64,000 nt of DNA from [Mycobacterium] fortunisiensis (GCF_019050325.1 NZ_VOMB01000021.1:62001-126000); one strand, 5' to 3'; positions 35,397 to 44,338 are shown, numbered from the stretch's first letter. Numbers and translations: made by a program. Notes: generated from the sequence alone by a model not told the origin.

Positions 35397-36098
35397 ATGA
35401 AGAATGCCGTTGTCACCGGAGGAGGCTCCGGCATCGGGGCGGCCATCGCCGCCCGGTTGCGCGCCGACGGCCTGCACGTCGCAACCCTGGATCTGCAGCC
35501 CTCGGATGATGAGTTCGCCCATGTGGCCGACGTGACCGACCGCGCCGCCGTCGACGCCGCCCTCGGTGACGTGCGCGCCCAACTCGGTCCGATCTCAGTG
35601 CTCGTCAACGCCGCCGGGCTGGACTGCTTCAAACGCTTCAGCGACCTGTCCTTCGACAAGTGGCAGCAGATCATCGACGTCAACCTGAACGGCGTCTTCC
35701 ACTGCATCCAGGCCGCACTGCCCGACATGCTCGAAGCCGGCTGGGGCCGGATCGTCAACATCTCGTCGTCGAGCACGCATTCGGGACAGCCGTTCATGTC
35801 GCCCTACGTCGCGGCGAAATCCGCGGTGAACGGCCTGACCAAGAGCCTGGCGCTGGAGCTGGGCCCCAGCGGCATCACCGTCAATGCCGTACCGCCCGGC
35901 TTCATCGACACCCCCATGCTGCGCAAGGCCGAAGGCAAGGGCTTCCTCGGCGACACCGACAAGCAGATTCAGCAGACCCCGGTGCGTCGGATGGGCAAGC
36001 CCGAAGACATCGCCGCTGCCGTCGCCTTCTTCGCCTCCGAAGAGGCCGGCTACATCACCGGCCAGATCCTCGGTGTCAACGGCGGCCGTAACACCTGA
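35397..36098 (+). CDS. Classical short-chain dehydrogenase/reductase (SDR)
   Basis: This 233-residue Rossmann-fold oxidoreductase has the TGGGSGIG cofactor loop at residues 7-14, VNAAGL near 70, catalytic Ser in NISSSS near 123, and YVAAK near 138. It is of FabG-like size and probably acts on a hydroxy or keto intermediate, perhaps a 3-hydroxyacyl-CoA. CCGGAGAA lies six bases before the ATG. It opens an operon with a mycofactocin-type SDR, ferredoxin and P450. Confidence 0.9.
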   Translation: MKNAVVTGGGSGIGAAIAARLRADGLHVATLDLQPSDDEFAHVADVTDRAAVDAALGDVRAQLGPISVLVNAAGLDCFKRFSDLSFDKWQQIIDVNLNGVFHCIQAALPDMLEAGWGRIVNISSSSTHSGQPFMSPYVAAKSAVNGLTKSLALELGPSGITVNAVPPGFIDTPMLRKAEGKGFLGDTDKQIQQTPVRRMGKPEDIAAAVAFFASEEAGYITGQILGVNGGRNT

Positions 36099-36143
36099 CC
36101 CGTGCGCGACGCACACGAAACATATTGAAGCGAAAGGACAAAC

Positions 36144-37019
36144 GTGGGAAACAGCGGAGAAGGCAGGGTTGCCGGGAAAGTCGCCTTCATCACCGGCGCG
36201 GGCCGCGGTCAGGGTCGCAGCCACGCGATCCGGCTGGCCGAAGAGGGCGCCGACATCATCGCGGTCGACATCTGTAAGGACTACGACACCGTCGGTTATA
36301 AGATGGCCACCCCCGACGACCTCGAAGAGACCAAGAAGTACGTCGAGAAGACCGGCCGGCGCATCGTCACCGCCCAGGCCGATGTGCGCAACGAGGCCGA
36401 GCTGCGGGGCGCCCTGGAGTCCGGGCTCGCCGAGTTCGGCAAGGTCGACATCGTGGTGGCCCAGGCCGGCGTCGCCGCGATGAAAGGCCAGCCCGCGATG
36501 CAGGCCTGGACCGACGGCATCAACACCAACTTCGTCGGCACCATCAACGCCATCCAGGTCGCGCTTCCGCACCTGACCGAAGGCGCCTCGATCATCGCGA
36601 CCGCCTCGGCCGCAGCGCTGATGGACGCCCACAGCAAGCCCAATCCGGGCGCCGACCCGGGTGGCATGGGCTACATGATCTCCAAGCGGCTGATCTCGGA
36701 GTATGTCCATGCGCTGGCCACCGAGCTGGCGGTGCGCGGCATCCGGGCCAACGTCATCCACCCCACCAACTGCAACACCAACATGCTGCAGAGCGAGCCG
36801 ATGTACCGCTCGTTCCGGCCGGATCTGGAGAACCCGACCCGTGCCGATGCCGAGCCGGTGTTCGGTGTCCAGCAGGCCATGAAGGTCAACTTCATCGAGC
36901 CGGAGGACATCAGCAATGCAGTGCTGTGGCTGGCCTCCGACGAGGCCCGTTACGTCACCGGTATGCAGTTGCGCGTCGACGCCGGTGGCTACCTCAAGTG
37001 GTACGACTACCACGTGTGA
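36144..37019 (+). CDS. Mycofactocin-coupled SDR (carveol-dehydrogenase type)
   Basis: This 291-residue SDR has the features of the mycofactocin-dependent subfamily. These are the GKVAFITGAGRGQGRSHA cofactor loop, the insert after the second beta strand (DICKDYDTVGYKMATPDDLEET), the Y-M-I-S-K catalytic pair, and the IHPTNCNTNMLQ segment. Members bind NAD(H) without releasing it and pass electrons to the redox peptide mycofactocin, typically oxidising bulky secondary alcohols. The start is GTG 36144 with GAAAGGA eight bases upstream. Partners are a ferredoxin and a P450 just downstream, suggesting hydroxylation followed by alcohol oxidation. Confidence 0.9.
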   Translation: MGNSGEGRVAGKVAFITGAGRGQGRSHAIRLAEEGADIIAVDICKDYDTVGYKMATPDDLEETKKYVEKTGRRIVTAQADVRNEAELRGALESGLAEFGKVDIVVAQAGVAAMKGQPAMQAWTDGINTNFVGTINAIQVALPHLTEGASIIATASAAALMDAHSKPNPGADPGGMGYMISKRLISEYVHALATELAVRGIRANVIHPTNCNTNMLQSEPMYRSFRPDLENPTRADAEPVFGVQQAMKVNFIEPEDISNAVLWLASDEARYVTGMQLRVDAGGYLKWYDYHV

Positions 37020-37053
37020 CGCCGTACCAGATGAACTGAAAGGAGTTGGCGTA

Positions 37054-37248
37054 GTGAAGGTTTCGGTCGACGGCAGCCGCTGCCAAGGCCACACGCTGTG
37101 CTCGATGATCGCGCCGGACTCGTTCGTCCTCGACGACGTCGACGGTCACGCGTCACCAGTTTCCGACGTGGTACCCGCGGATCAGGAAGACGCGGTCCGC
37201 GAGGCCGCGCACTCCTGCCCTGAGCAAGCCATCGTCATCGAAGATTGA
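37054..37248 (+). CDS. 3Fe-4S ferredoxin of P450 type
   Basis: This 64-residue ferredoxin has ligands CQGHTLC near residues 10-16 and CPEQA near 54. The second cysteine of the normal 4Fe pattern is replaced by His, which is characteristic of mycobacterial 3Fe-4S ferredoxins that donate electrons to P450s. The GTG start at 37054 has AAGGAG eight bases upstream. The P450 gene begins 31 bases downstream, so they are a natural redox pair; the reductase would be encoded elsewhere or be the NuoF-like protein at 62448. Confidence 0.92.
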   Translation: MKVSVDGSRCQGHTLCSMIAPDSFVLDDVDGHASPVSDVVPADQEDAVREAAHSCPEQAIVIED

Positions 37249-37279
37249 CGCAGACCGAGAGGCCAAGGGAGACAACGCC

Positions 37280-38641
37280 GTGAGTATCGACGATGTCACG
37301 ACCGACGACGACCGCAAGAAGAACAACTACCACTTCGACCGGCACACACCGGAATACCGGTTGCAGTTCGAGAAGATCACCGAGGAGATGCAGTCCCGGT
37401 GCCCCGTGGCCTGGACCGATGTCTACAACGGTCACTGGGTTGCCGCCGACAGCAAGCACGTGTTCGAGCTCGCCCGCTGCCCGGTGGTGTCCAACCACCA
37501 CGACATCAGTGGTGAGACACCGTTCCAGGGCATCACCATCCCGAAAGCCAGCCGGGCCACCGTGGTTCGCGGCGGCATCCTGGAGATGGACGAGCCGGAG
37601 CACAGCGCCTATCGCGGTGCCCTGAACCCGTACCTGTCGCCGGCGGCGATCAAGCGCTGGGAACCGTTCGTCGACGAGATCACCCGCGCCGCGCTCGACG
37701 AGCACATCGAGTCCGGGCAGATCGACTTCGTCGAGCATCTCGCCAACGTGGTACCGGCCGTGTTCACGCTGGCGATGATGGGCATCGAGCTCAAGAAGTG
37801 GAATGTCTACAGCGAGCCCACCCACGCGTCGGTGTACACCCCGGAGCACTCTCCCGAGCGCGAGAAGATCAACGAGCAACACCGGGAAATGGGCATCGAC
37901 ATCATCAACAACATGATGGAGATCCGGGAGAACCCGCGGCCGGGCCTGGTCAACGCGATGCTGCAGCTGCGCATCGACGGTGAACCGGCCCCCGACATGG
38001 AGATCCTGGGCAACCTCGGGCTGGTCATCGGCGGTGGGTTCGACACCACCACGGCGCTGACGGCGCATGCGCTGGAGTGGCTCGGTGAGCATCCCGACGA
38101 GCGCGAACGCCTCAGCCGCGAGCGCGAAACCCTGCTGAACCCGGCCACCGAGGAATTCCTGCGGTTCTTCACCCCGGCCCCCGGCGACGGGCGCACCTTC
38201 GCCGATGACGTCGAGGTCGAGGGCCACAAGTTCAAGAAGTTCGAGCGGCTGTGGCTGTCGTGGGCGATGGCCAACCGGGACCCTTCGGTGTTCGAAAAGC
38301 CCAACGAGATCATGTTGGACCGTAAGGGCAACCGGCACTTCAGCTTTGGTATCGGCGTACACCGCTGCGTCGGTTCCAACGTGGCGCGCACGGTGTTCAA
38401 GTCGATGCTCACGGCAGTGTTCGACCGCATGCCCGATTACGTGTGCGATCCCGAGGGAACCGTGCACTACGACACGATCGGCGTGATCCAGGGCATGCGC
38501 AACCTGCCGGCCACCTTCACCCCGGGCAAGCCGCTGGGGCCGGGGCTGGATGAAACGTTGGAGAAACTGCAGCGCATCTGCAACGAGCAGGAGCTGGCCC
38601 GGCCGATCACGGAGCGCAAGGAACGCGCCGTCATCGACTGA
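37280..38641 (+). CDS. Cytochrome P450
   Basis: This 453-residue P450 has the I-helix motif GGGFDTTT near residue 250, EEFLRF (ExxR) near 290, and the haem loop FSFGIGVHRCVGS near 353-365. The F-DTT I-helix and the long N-terminus differ from the other four P450s here, so it belongs to another family. The GTG start is preceded by AAGGGAGA. It is the last gene of the SDR-SDR-ferredoxin-P450 operon and is probably fed by the adjacent ferredoxin. Confidence 0.93.
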   Translation: MSIDDVTTDDDRKKNNYHFDRHTPEYRLQFEKITEEMQSRCPVAWTDVYNGHWVAADSKHVFELARCPVVSNHHDISGETPFQGITIPKASRATVVRGGILEMDEPEHSAYRGALNPYLSPAAIKRWEPFVDEITRAALDEHIESGQIDFVEHLANVVPAVFTLAMMGIELKKWNVYSEPTHASVYTPEHSPEREKINEQHREMGIDIINNMMEIRENPRPGLVNAMLQLRIDGEPAPDMEILGNLGLVIGGGFDTTTALTAHALEWLGEHPDERERLSRERETLLNPATEEFLRFFTPAPGDGRTFADDVEVEGHKFKKFERLWLSWAMANRDPSVFEKPNEIMLDRKGNRHFSFGIGVHRCVGSNVARTVFKSMLTAVFDRMPDYVCDPEGTVHYDTIGVIQGMRNLPATFTPGKPLGPGLDETLEKLQRICNEQELARPITERKERAVID

Positions 38642-38761
38642 CCACGGTTTTCCAGTAGGAACGCCTGGTACGTGTGTCGCCTGTTAATCTCGGATGAGGT
38701 CGGGTCCGACAAACGTACAAGGCGTCGCCTCTTTCGGCGGACAACATGGGGGTTCCAACAA

Positions 38762-39109
38762 GTGATCACGTCGTCGCGCAAGTTCATCGCCGCAGCGCTC
38801 GGCGGGCTGGCCCTGTCCGTCCCGTTGACGCTGGCCGGGGCGGGGGTGGCATCGGCCCAACCCGACTTCACTGCGGTGGTGAACACCACCTGCAACTACG
38901 ACCAGGTGATGGCTGCGCTCAACGCACAACGCCCGGACCTGGCCCAGCAGTTCAACGCGTCCCCTTTCGCCCAGGGTGCGCTGCGCAATTTCCTGGCGTC
39001 CGGGCCCGCCGAGCGTCAGCAGACGGTCAACCAGATCCAGGCCAGCCCGGCCGCTGCGCAGTACTTCGGACCGATCAACATGATCGCGAGCAGCTGCAAC
39101 AACTACTGA
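38762..39109 (+). CDS. Hemophore-like secreted protein
   Basis: This protein is 115 residues from the GTG at 38762. It has a signal peptide (RKFIAAALGGLALSVPLTLAGAGVASA), then a small helical domain starting with FTAVVNTTCNYDQVMAALN. It ends with a second cysteine (ASSCNNY). The pattern matches the mycobacterial hemophore-related family (Rv0203/Rv1174c type), exported haem-binding or haem-related proteins. A link with five haem-containing P450s is tempting but unsupported. Its own promoter region of about 120 bases separates it from the P450. Confidence 0.8.
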   Translation: MITSSRKFIAAALGGLALSVPLTLAGAGVASAQPDFTAVVNTTCNYDQVMAALNAQRPDLAQQFNASPFAQGALRNFLASGPAERQQTVNQIQASPAAAQYFGPINMIASSCNNY

Positions 39110-39136
39110 GCCGCTCGGTTCGGTGTACCGAGCTGT

Positions 39137-40333
39137 TCAACCGGTCGTGACCGGCATGTGTGCCCAGCCCCGCACGCTCGACGTGCGGGCTCGGCTCGCG
39201 TGCTCGTAGTCGACCTCCCAATCGGTCCAGCGTTTCAGGACCTCTTCGAAGGCCACCCGCGCCTCCAGCCTGGCCAAAGCGGAGCCAAGGCAGAAGTGCA
39301 GGCCCTGGCCGAAGCTCAGATGACTGTCTTTGCGGTGGATGTCGTAGCGGTCCGGATCGGTGTACCGGGTGTCGTCCCGGTTGGCCGAGCCGTTGAGCAA
39401 CAGCATGTAGGAGCCCTCGGTCACGGTCTGCCCGTACAGTTCGACGTCGCGCGCCACGTAGCGTGCCTGCACGGGTGACGGCGGTTCGAAACGCAGCGTT
39501 TCCTCCACCGCCGACGGGATCAGCGACGGATCGGCCGCCAGCTCGTGGCGTTGGTCCGGGTGCTCACCGAGCAACTGCCCCATGAAGCCGATGAGCCGGG
39601 CGGTGGTCTCGCCGCCGGCGCCGGCGATCATCGCCGTGTAGGCCAGAACCTCGGTACGGTCCAGCTGTCGGCGGGTCCCGTCGGGTTCTTCGACCTCGGC
39701 GTTGAGCAGCTCGGTCATCAGGTCGTCGGAAGGGTGGGTGGAGCGCCATTCGATGTATTCGGCGAATTCCGCGAGCGACTCGGCGAAGATCGTGGCGCTG
39801 ACGTCGCCGGCCCCCTCGCCCACCGAGATGTTCTTGTCGGTGCGGTCACGGATCTTCTCCTGCCCTTCCTCGGGAATCCCGAGCAGGTAGCCGATGGTGC
39901 GCATCGGCATGATCGCCCCGAGGTCGGCGACGAAGTCGAACCCGTCGGCGTCCATCAGCGGATCGAGTGCGCGCGAACAGAATCCGCGGACCAGGTCCTC
40001 GACTGCCAGCATGCGCCGCGGTGTGAAGACCCGGGACAGCAGGCGCCGGTGCAGATCGTGCAGCGGTGGGTCCTCGAACAGCAGGATGCCCGGCGGCACC
40101 TCGATGCCGCTGAACAGGATGTCGGCGGTGGTGCCGTGCCCCGACCGGTAGGTCTGCCAGTCGGGCAGGGCCGCCGCGACATCGTCGTAGCGGCTCAGCG
40201 CGTAGAAGTTGTACTTGTCGTTGTAGTACAGCGGGGCTTCTTCGCGCATCCGCCGCCACACCGGGTACGGGTCGTCGTCGATCGTGAAATCGAATGGGTC
40301 GTAGTACAACTCCACCGCCGGGTCGATACTCAC
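39137..40333 (-). CDS. Cytochrome P450
   Basis: This is a 398-residue P450. Its landmarks are AGAGGETTA in the I helix near residue 238, EETLRFEPPS (ExxR) near 281, and the haem loop SFGQGLHFCLGSALAR near 339-354. The start is GTG 40333, with GGAAGGT ten bases upstream; a TTG six codons earlier is less likely. It follows the AveC-like gene by 52 bases on the same strand and is convergent with the hemophore-like gene. Its partner ferredoxin is not adjacent. Confidence 0.93.
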   Translation of the reverse strand: MSIDPAVELYYDPFDFTIDDDPYPVWRRMREEAPLYYNDKYNFYALSRYDDVAAALPDWQTYRSGHGTTADILFSGIEVPPGILLFEDPPLHDLHRRLLSRVFTPRRMLAVEDLVRGFCSRALDPLMDADGFDFVADLGAIMPMRTIGYLLGIPEEGQEKIRDRTDKNISVGEGAGDVSATIFAESLAEFAEYIEWRSTHPSDDLMTELLNAEVEEPDGTRRQLDRTEVLAYTAMIAGAGGETTARLIGFMGQLLGEHPDQRHELAADPSLIPSAVEETLRFEPPSPVQARYVARDVELYGQTVTEGSYMLLLNGSANRDDTRYTDPDRYDIHRKDSHLSFGQGLHFCLGSALARLEARVAFEEVLKRWTDWEVDYEHASRARTSSVRGWAHMPVTTG

Positions 40334-40385
40334 TGTCGTTCTACCTTCCAATCATGCGGGGTATCCCTGTCGTTCGCGGCCGACG

Positions 40386-41168
40386 CTATTGGGGCTGGTT
40401 CGGCACACCGGGGAAGAACTGCTCGCTCGGGCCCACGTTGACCCAGCCGCCGAGCTTGGTGATCAGGTGCGGTGCGAACACCGACGCGTAGGCCGCGTGG
40501 CCGATCACGATCACGGCGAGCACGGACAGCAGACCCGATTGCAGCCTGGTCTTGGCCACTTTGTCAGCCCAGATCTCGATCACGTTGCGGCCCTGGGAAT
40601 CTGTGCGTCCGAGCAGGTAGGTGAACAGCATCATCTGCAAGCCCATCGCGATGGCGTCGTAGATCGGGTACTGATGCTTGGTGCCCTCCCACACCGCCAG
40701 CCCCTCGATGACGTAGCCGTAGTAGAACAGGCCGAGTCGGGCACCGATGATCGCGTTGAAGACGAAGGCCCACAGAAAACCGACACCGAAGCCGACCAGC
40801 AGCAGTGTCTGCGGCCGCCGCCAGCCCCGCGTCCGGCTCACCCAACGGCCAAGTGCCGCACCGATGATGGCCGGCAGCACGAAGTACCCCATGTAGCCGA
40901 CGGGAACAGCCGAGGGCAGTCCGCCACCCCAGGTCATGTTGAGCGGCCACCACGATGGCATGCGCGGCAACTCGGGCGGGAACTGCGCGTACACCGCCCA
41001 GTCGTAGGGGGCTTCGATCCAGGAGAACGACAGCGCCGAGATGCACAACAGCAGCAATGGGTGCAGCCGGCCGCGTCGGACGCTCAGGTAGATGCCGACG
41101 GCCAGGAAACCCAGGCCGCTGATGTAGGCGAATGCGACGCCGGCGTTGATCAGGAGTTGCAGGTTCAT
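40386..41168 (-). CDS. AveC-like (spirocyclase AveC family) membrane protein
   Basis: This 260-residue polytopic membrane protein has about seven hydrophobic helices. The family name comes from AveC, the spiroketal cyclase/dehydratase of avermectin synthesis. Landmarks are SWIEAPYDWAVYAQFPPELPR near residue 55 and YYGYVIEGLAVWEGTKHQYP near 165. Its catalytic role in mycobacteria is unknown; it often sits next to P450 and SDR genes. GGAGGG lies six bases before the ATG, which overlaps the stop of an upstream 45-residue membrane peptide gene (ATGA). Confidence 0.8.
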   Translation of the reverse strand: MNLQLLINAGVAFAYISGLGFLAVGIYLSVRRGRLHPLLLLCISALSFSWIEAPYDWAVYAQFPPELPRMPSWWPLNMTWGGGLPSAVPVGYMGYFVLPAIIGAALGRWVSRTRGWRRPQTLLLVGFGVGFLWAFVFNAIIGARLGLFYYGYVIEGLAVWEGTKHQYPIYDAIAMGLQMMLFTYLLGRTDSQGRNVIEIWADKVAKTRLQSGLLSVLAVIVIGHAAYASVFAPHLITKLGGWVNVGPSEQFFPGVPNQPQ

Positions 41169-41302
41169 CGGTCGCCCTCCGGGCCTGACGCGGGCTGCGC
41201 CTGTGGCGGTGTGCGACGCGCCTCCGTGTCGAAGTACAACACCAGGCCGACGATCAGGGCGATCAAGCCAAACAGAGTGCCCAACATGATGATTGCGCCC
41301 AC
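41165..41302 (-). CDS. 45-residue single-pass membrane peptide coupled to AveC-like protein
   Basis: This small ORF starts at GTG 41302 with a perfect AGGAGG five bases upstream. It encodes one hydrophobic helix (IIMLGTLFGLIALIVGLVLYF) and a polar Pro/Ala-rich tail. Its stop codon overlaps the AveC-like start (ATGA). The ribosome site, coupling and clean transmembrane helix make it a credible real gene; it may be a small subunit of the AveC-like protein. Confidence 0.7.
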   Translation of the reverse strand: MGAIIMLGTLFGLIALIVGLVLYFDTEARRTPPQAQPASGPEGDR

Positions 41303-41336
41303 TGCCACCTCCTCGGGACACGTTGTGCAAAGATTT

Positions 41337-41354
41337 TAATAGTGGACACTATTA
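41337..41354. promoter_or_regulatory. 18-bp palindromic operator next to TetR gene
   Basis: TAATAGTGGACACTATTA has perfect 8-base arms. It lies between the membrane-peptide/AveC/P450 operon and the divergent TetR gene and is the likely operator of that TetR protein. Confidence 0.7.
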
Positions 41355-41428
41355 TTGCGCGCCGGTCAAGGTCGCCTATGGTGAAGGCGCAAGCCGGTGC
41401 CGATATGGGGAGACAGGAGAAACACGCC

Positions 41429-42070
41429 ATGCCCCAGCGACGTTCGGCGCCAAAACGCCCCCGCGGCGAGGCGCGCCGGCTGTTGCTCGACGCGGCGCGC
41501 GAGCTGTTCTCCCGGCAGGGCTACCGCAGCACCACCACGCGAGAGATCGCGCAAGCCGCCGCCGTCAGTGAGTACCTGCTGTTCCGCCACTTCGGTTCCA
41601 AGGCCGGGCTGTTCCGGGAAGCTCTGGTGCTGCCGTTCACGGACTTCGTCGACGAATTCGGCCAGACCTGGCGGGCCGTGGTGCCGGAAGAAACCGATGA
41701 GGAAGAGCTGACCCGGCAATTCGCCGGCCGGCTCTACGACCTCCTGGTAGCGCATCGAGGCCTGCTCCTGACGCTCGTCGCGTCCGACGGGCTCAGTACC
41801 GAAGAGCTCGAAGGTACCGGTATCGCCGACATCAGACGTGCCCTCGGCCTACTCGGTCAGATCAGTGCGGAGGGCATGCAATTGCGCGGAATGCGGTCGA
41901 CGCAACCCGACCTGCCGGCCCACTCGGCGGTGGCGTTGATCGTCGGTACGGTCGCCCTGCGTTCGACATTCTTCGGCGATCGCCCCCCGTCCCGAGAGGC
42001 GATCGTCGACGAACTGGTGCAGGCACTGCTGCACGGCTTCCTGCACCGTCCCGCCGCAGAGAACTACTGA
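41429..42070 (+). CDS. TetR-family regulator
   Basis: This protein is 213 residues from the ATG at 41429, which has AGGAGA eight bases upstream. Longer in-frame starts would swallow the operator. The helix-turn-helix is QGYRSTTTREIAQAAAVSEYLLFRHFGSKAGLF at residues 31-63, and the ligand-binding domain is of unknown specificity. It is divergent from the AveC-like/P450 operon with the palindrome at 41337 in between. Its 3' end overlaps the convergent SDR by seven bases. Confidence 0.88.
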   Translation: MPQRRSAPKRPRGEARRLLLDAARELFSRQGYRSTTTREIAQAAAVSEYLLFRHFGSKAGLFREALVLPFTDFVDEFGQTWRAVVPEETDEEELTRQFAGRLYDLLVAHRGLLLTLVASDGLSTEELEGTGIADIRRALGLLGQISAEGMQLRGMRSTQPDLPAHSAVALIVGTVALRSTFFGDRPPSREAIVDELVQALLHGFLHRPAAENY

Positions 42071-42939
42071 GGACCGTTGGGCCACTTGAGCAGTGAACCG
42101 GCATCGACACGGATGTGCTGGCCGGTGATGTAGCGGGAGTCGTCGCAGGCCAGGAACACACCCAGATTGGCCATGTCCTCGGGTTCGATGTACGGAATCG
42201 GCATCGCCTGGAACAGGTTGAACAGCGGCTCGGCATCTTCACGGGTCGCGGTCTTGCCCGCGGCCTTGAGATCGGGGCGGAACACCCCGTACATGCCCTC
42301 GTTCTGCAGCAGGTGGGTGTTGCAGTTGGTCGGATGGATGGCGTTGACCCGAATCATCCTCGGCGCCAGGTGAAGACACATCTCGTCGACGTACTCCATG
42401 ACGATGCGCTTGCTCCAGCCGTATCCGGCGCCGCCGGGGCCCATGTCGGGGCTGGTGGTGGTGCCACGGATCATCCCCGCGGTGGACCCGGTGACGATAA
42501 TGGATGCGCCGTCGGGCAGATGCGGGATCGCCACCGCCACGGTGTTCATCACACCCAGCAGGTCGACGTCGGAGGCGTCGACGAAGCCCATCGGATCGGG
42601 ATTGCCCATTGCCATCGGCAGGATGCCCGCATTGGCCACCACGATGTCGATCTTGCCGAGATCGGCGATCCCTGCCTCGACCGCGTCGCGCAATTCATGG
42701 CGCTCGCGGACGTCGGCCACCCGGGCGACCACACGGCGGCCAAGTTCCTTGATCTTGCGTTCGGTCTCGGCCAGGTCCTCGGGGGTGGCCAGCGGGTAGG
42801 GGTTGGACGGGATGTCGCGGCAGATGTCCACCGCGATGATGTCGGCGCCCTCCTTGGCCATCGCCACCGCATGTGCCCGGCCCTGACCGCGCGCCGCACC
42901 GGTGATGAAAGCGACCTTGCCGTCGAGCTTTCCGGTCAT
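42064..42939 (-). CDS. Mycofactocin-coupled SDR (carveol-dehydrogenase type)
   Basis: This 291-residue SDR is closely similar in layout to the one at 36144. It has GKVAFITGAARGQGRAHA at the N-terminus, the long insert DICRDIPSNPYPLATPEDLAET, the catalytic Y-G-W-S-K near 175, and IHPTNCNTHLLQ near 204. The C-terminus LKWPNGPQ replaces LKWYDYHV. It is expected to oxidise a bulky secondary alcohol with tightly bound NAD, reoxidised by mycofactocin. It follows a P450 by 31 bases on the same strand, the same P450-SDR pairing seen at 36-38 kb. Confidence 0.9.
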   Translation of the reverse strand: MTGKLDGKVAFITGAARGQGRAHAVAMAKEGADIIAVDICRDIPSNPYPLATPEDLAETERKIKELGRRVVARVADVRERHELRDAVEAGIADLGKIDIVVANAGILPMAMGNPDPMGFVDASDVDLLGVMNTVAVAIPHLPDGASIIVTGSTAGMIRGTTTSPDMGPGGAGYGWSKRIVMEYVDEMCLHLAPRMIRVNAIHPTNCNTHLLQNEGMYGVFRPDLKAAGKTATREDAEPLFNLFQAMPIPYIEPEDMANLGVFLACDDSRYITGQHIRVDAGSLLKWPNGPQ

Positions 42940-42970
42940 GTACTACTCCTTTGTCTGGCGCCGGCCGGGT

Positions 42971-44239
42971 TCAGCCGAGCGGGGTGAAGGTGATGTGCAG
43001 TTCGGCGAGACCGCGCATGATGAACGTGGGCTCGTAGGCGTAATTGCGGTTGTCGAGGGGCCCGTGATGCTCTTCGGAGATCGTGATATCGCTCATCCGG
43101 TCCAGGATCCGGTTCAGCGAGATCCGGCCCTCGGCCCGGGCCAGCGGCGCCCCGGGGCAGGAGTGGACGCCGCGGATGAAGGCGATCTGTTCCCGCACAT
43201 TGCCCCGGTCGGTGTGAAATGTGTTGGGATCGGGGAATTTCCGCTCGTCGCGGTTGCACGCCCCCGGCAACACCATGACCGTCGTTCCCGCCGGTACCTC
43301 GACATCACCGATGCTGGTGGTCTTGCTGGCCATCCGGAAATGTGATTTGACCGGGCTCTCCAGCCGCAGGGTCTCCTCCAAAAAGGCCGGTATCTTGCTG
43401 CGGTCCTCGCGCAGCAACTTCTCGAAGCCCGGATTGTCCCCGATGAACCGCACCGCCGAACTCACCAGCTTGGTGGTGGTCTCGGTGCCGGCCGCGAACA
43501 GGAACGTCGACAGGTTCATCACGTCTTCGATGTCGGGTGTCGAGCCGTCCTCGTACTTCGCCTGCGCCAGCTCGGTCAGCACATCCTCGCGCGGTGTGCG
43601 CCTGCGGTCCTCGATGTAGGCATAGAACTTGTCGTTGAGCCACTGCAGCGGGTTGTGCGTGGTGGGCGCCTCCTTGCCGAGCTCACCGACAGTCTCCAGG
43701 GCGAACACCGCCTTGAACTCCTCGTGATCCTCGGCAGGGACCCCGAGCAGGTCGGCAATCACCAGCAGCGAGAACGGTTTCGCGTAGTCGGCGAGGAATT
43801 CGCAACCGCCCTTGTCGATGAAGGTGTCGAGCTGCTGATCGGCCAGCCGCCACATGAAGTCTTCGTTTTCCTTGAGCCGCTTGGGGGTGATCAGCTTGTT
43901 CATCAGGCCGCGGGTCCGGGTGTGCAGCGGCGGGTCCTGCGAGGTGATGTGCTCCCCCATCGGGACCGCGAGCCGATGTTGTTCGATCAGCTCGGTGACG
44001 TCGTCGCTCTCCCCCGGCGTGATCGGCATCCCGGAGAACGGTCCGGCCACCGACACACACGATGAGAAGGCCGGGTCCTTGTAGACCGCCAGTGCCTCGT
44101 CATAGCCGGTCACGGTCAGGACATTGAACGGAGTCGCCTGGGTGACCGGGCATTTGGACCGCAGATGGTCGAAGTAGGGATAGGGATCGGGGACGAGGGA
44201 TTCGTCGGTGAAGAAGTCGATGGTCTCGAAATCGGTCAT
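42971..44239 (-). CDS. Cytochrome P450
   Basis: This 422-residue P450 has AAGTETTT in the I helix near residue 248, EETLRLESPVKSHFR near 292, and the haem loop FIRGVHSCPGAPLAR near 355-369. It is a paralogue of the P450 at 18559: the two share long blocks such as LKENEDFMWRLADQ and FLFAAGxETTTKL. The ATG at 44239 has AGGAGAGA about nine bases upstream. It leads a two-gene operon with the mycofactocin-type SDR. Confidence 0.93.
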   Translation of the reverse strand: MTDFETIDFFTDESLVPDPYPYFDHLRSKCPVTQATPFNVLTVTGYDEALAVYKDPAFSSCVSVAGPFSGMPITPGESDDVTELIEQHRLAVPMGEHITSQDPPLHTRTRGLMNKLITPKRLKENEDFMWRLADQQLDTFIDKGGCEFLADYAKPFSLLVIADLLGVPAEDHEEFKAVFALETVGELGKEAPTTHNPLQWLNDKFYAYIEDRRRTPREDVLTELAQAKYEDGSTPDIEDVMNLSTFLFAAGTETTTKLVSSAVRFIGDNPGFEKLLREDRSKIPAFLEETLRLESPVKSHFRMASKTTSIGDVEVPAGTTVMVLPGACNRDERKFPDPNTFHTDRGNVREQIAFIRGVHSCPGAPLARAEGRISLNRILDRMSDITISEEHHGPLDNRNYAYEPTFIMRGLAELHITFTPLG

Positions 44240-44269
44240 CTCAAGCTCTCTCCTGGTCACTTTCCTTGC

Positions 44270-44329
44270 GCGAACAGACGCGGAGGTACCCCAATTCGCG
44301 CTGTTTGGGGTACTTTGACGTCTGCTCGC
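44270..44329. repeat. REP-like intergenic palindrome, copy 2
   Basis: The arms at 44270-44292 and 44307-44329 form an imperfect hairpin. The left arm matches that of the element at 17696 at 21 of 23 bases. It lies between two P450 genes on the same strand and may terminate the upstream operon. Confidence 0.6.
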
Positions 44330-44338
44330 CGGAATGGG

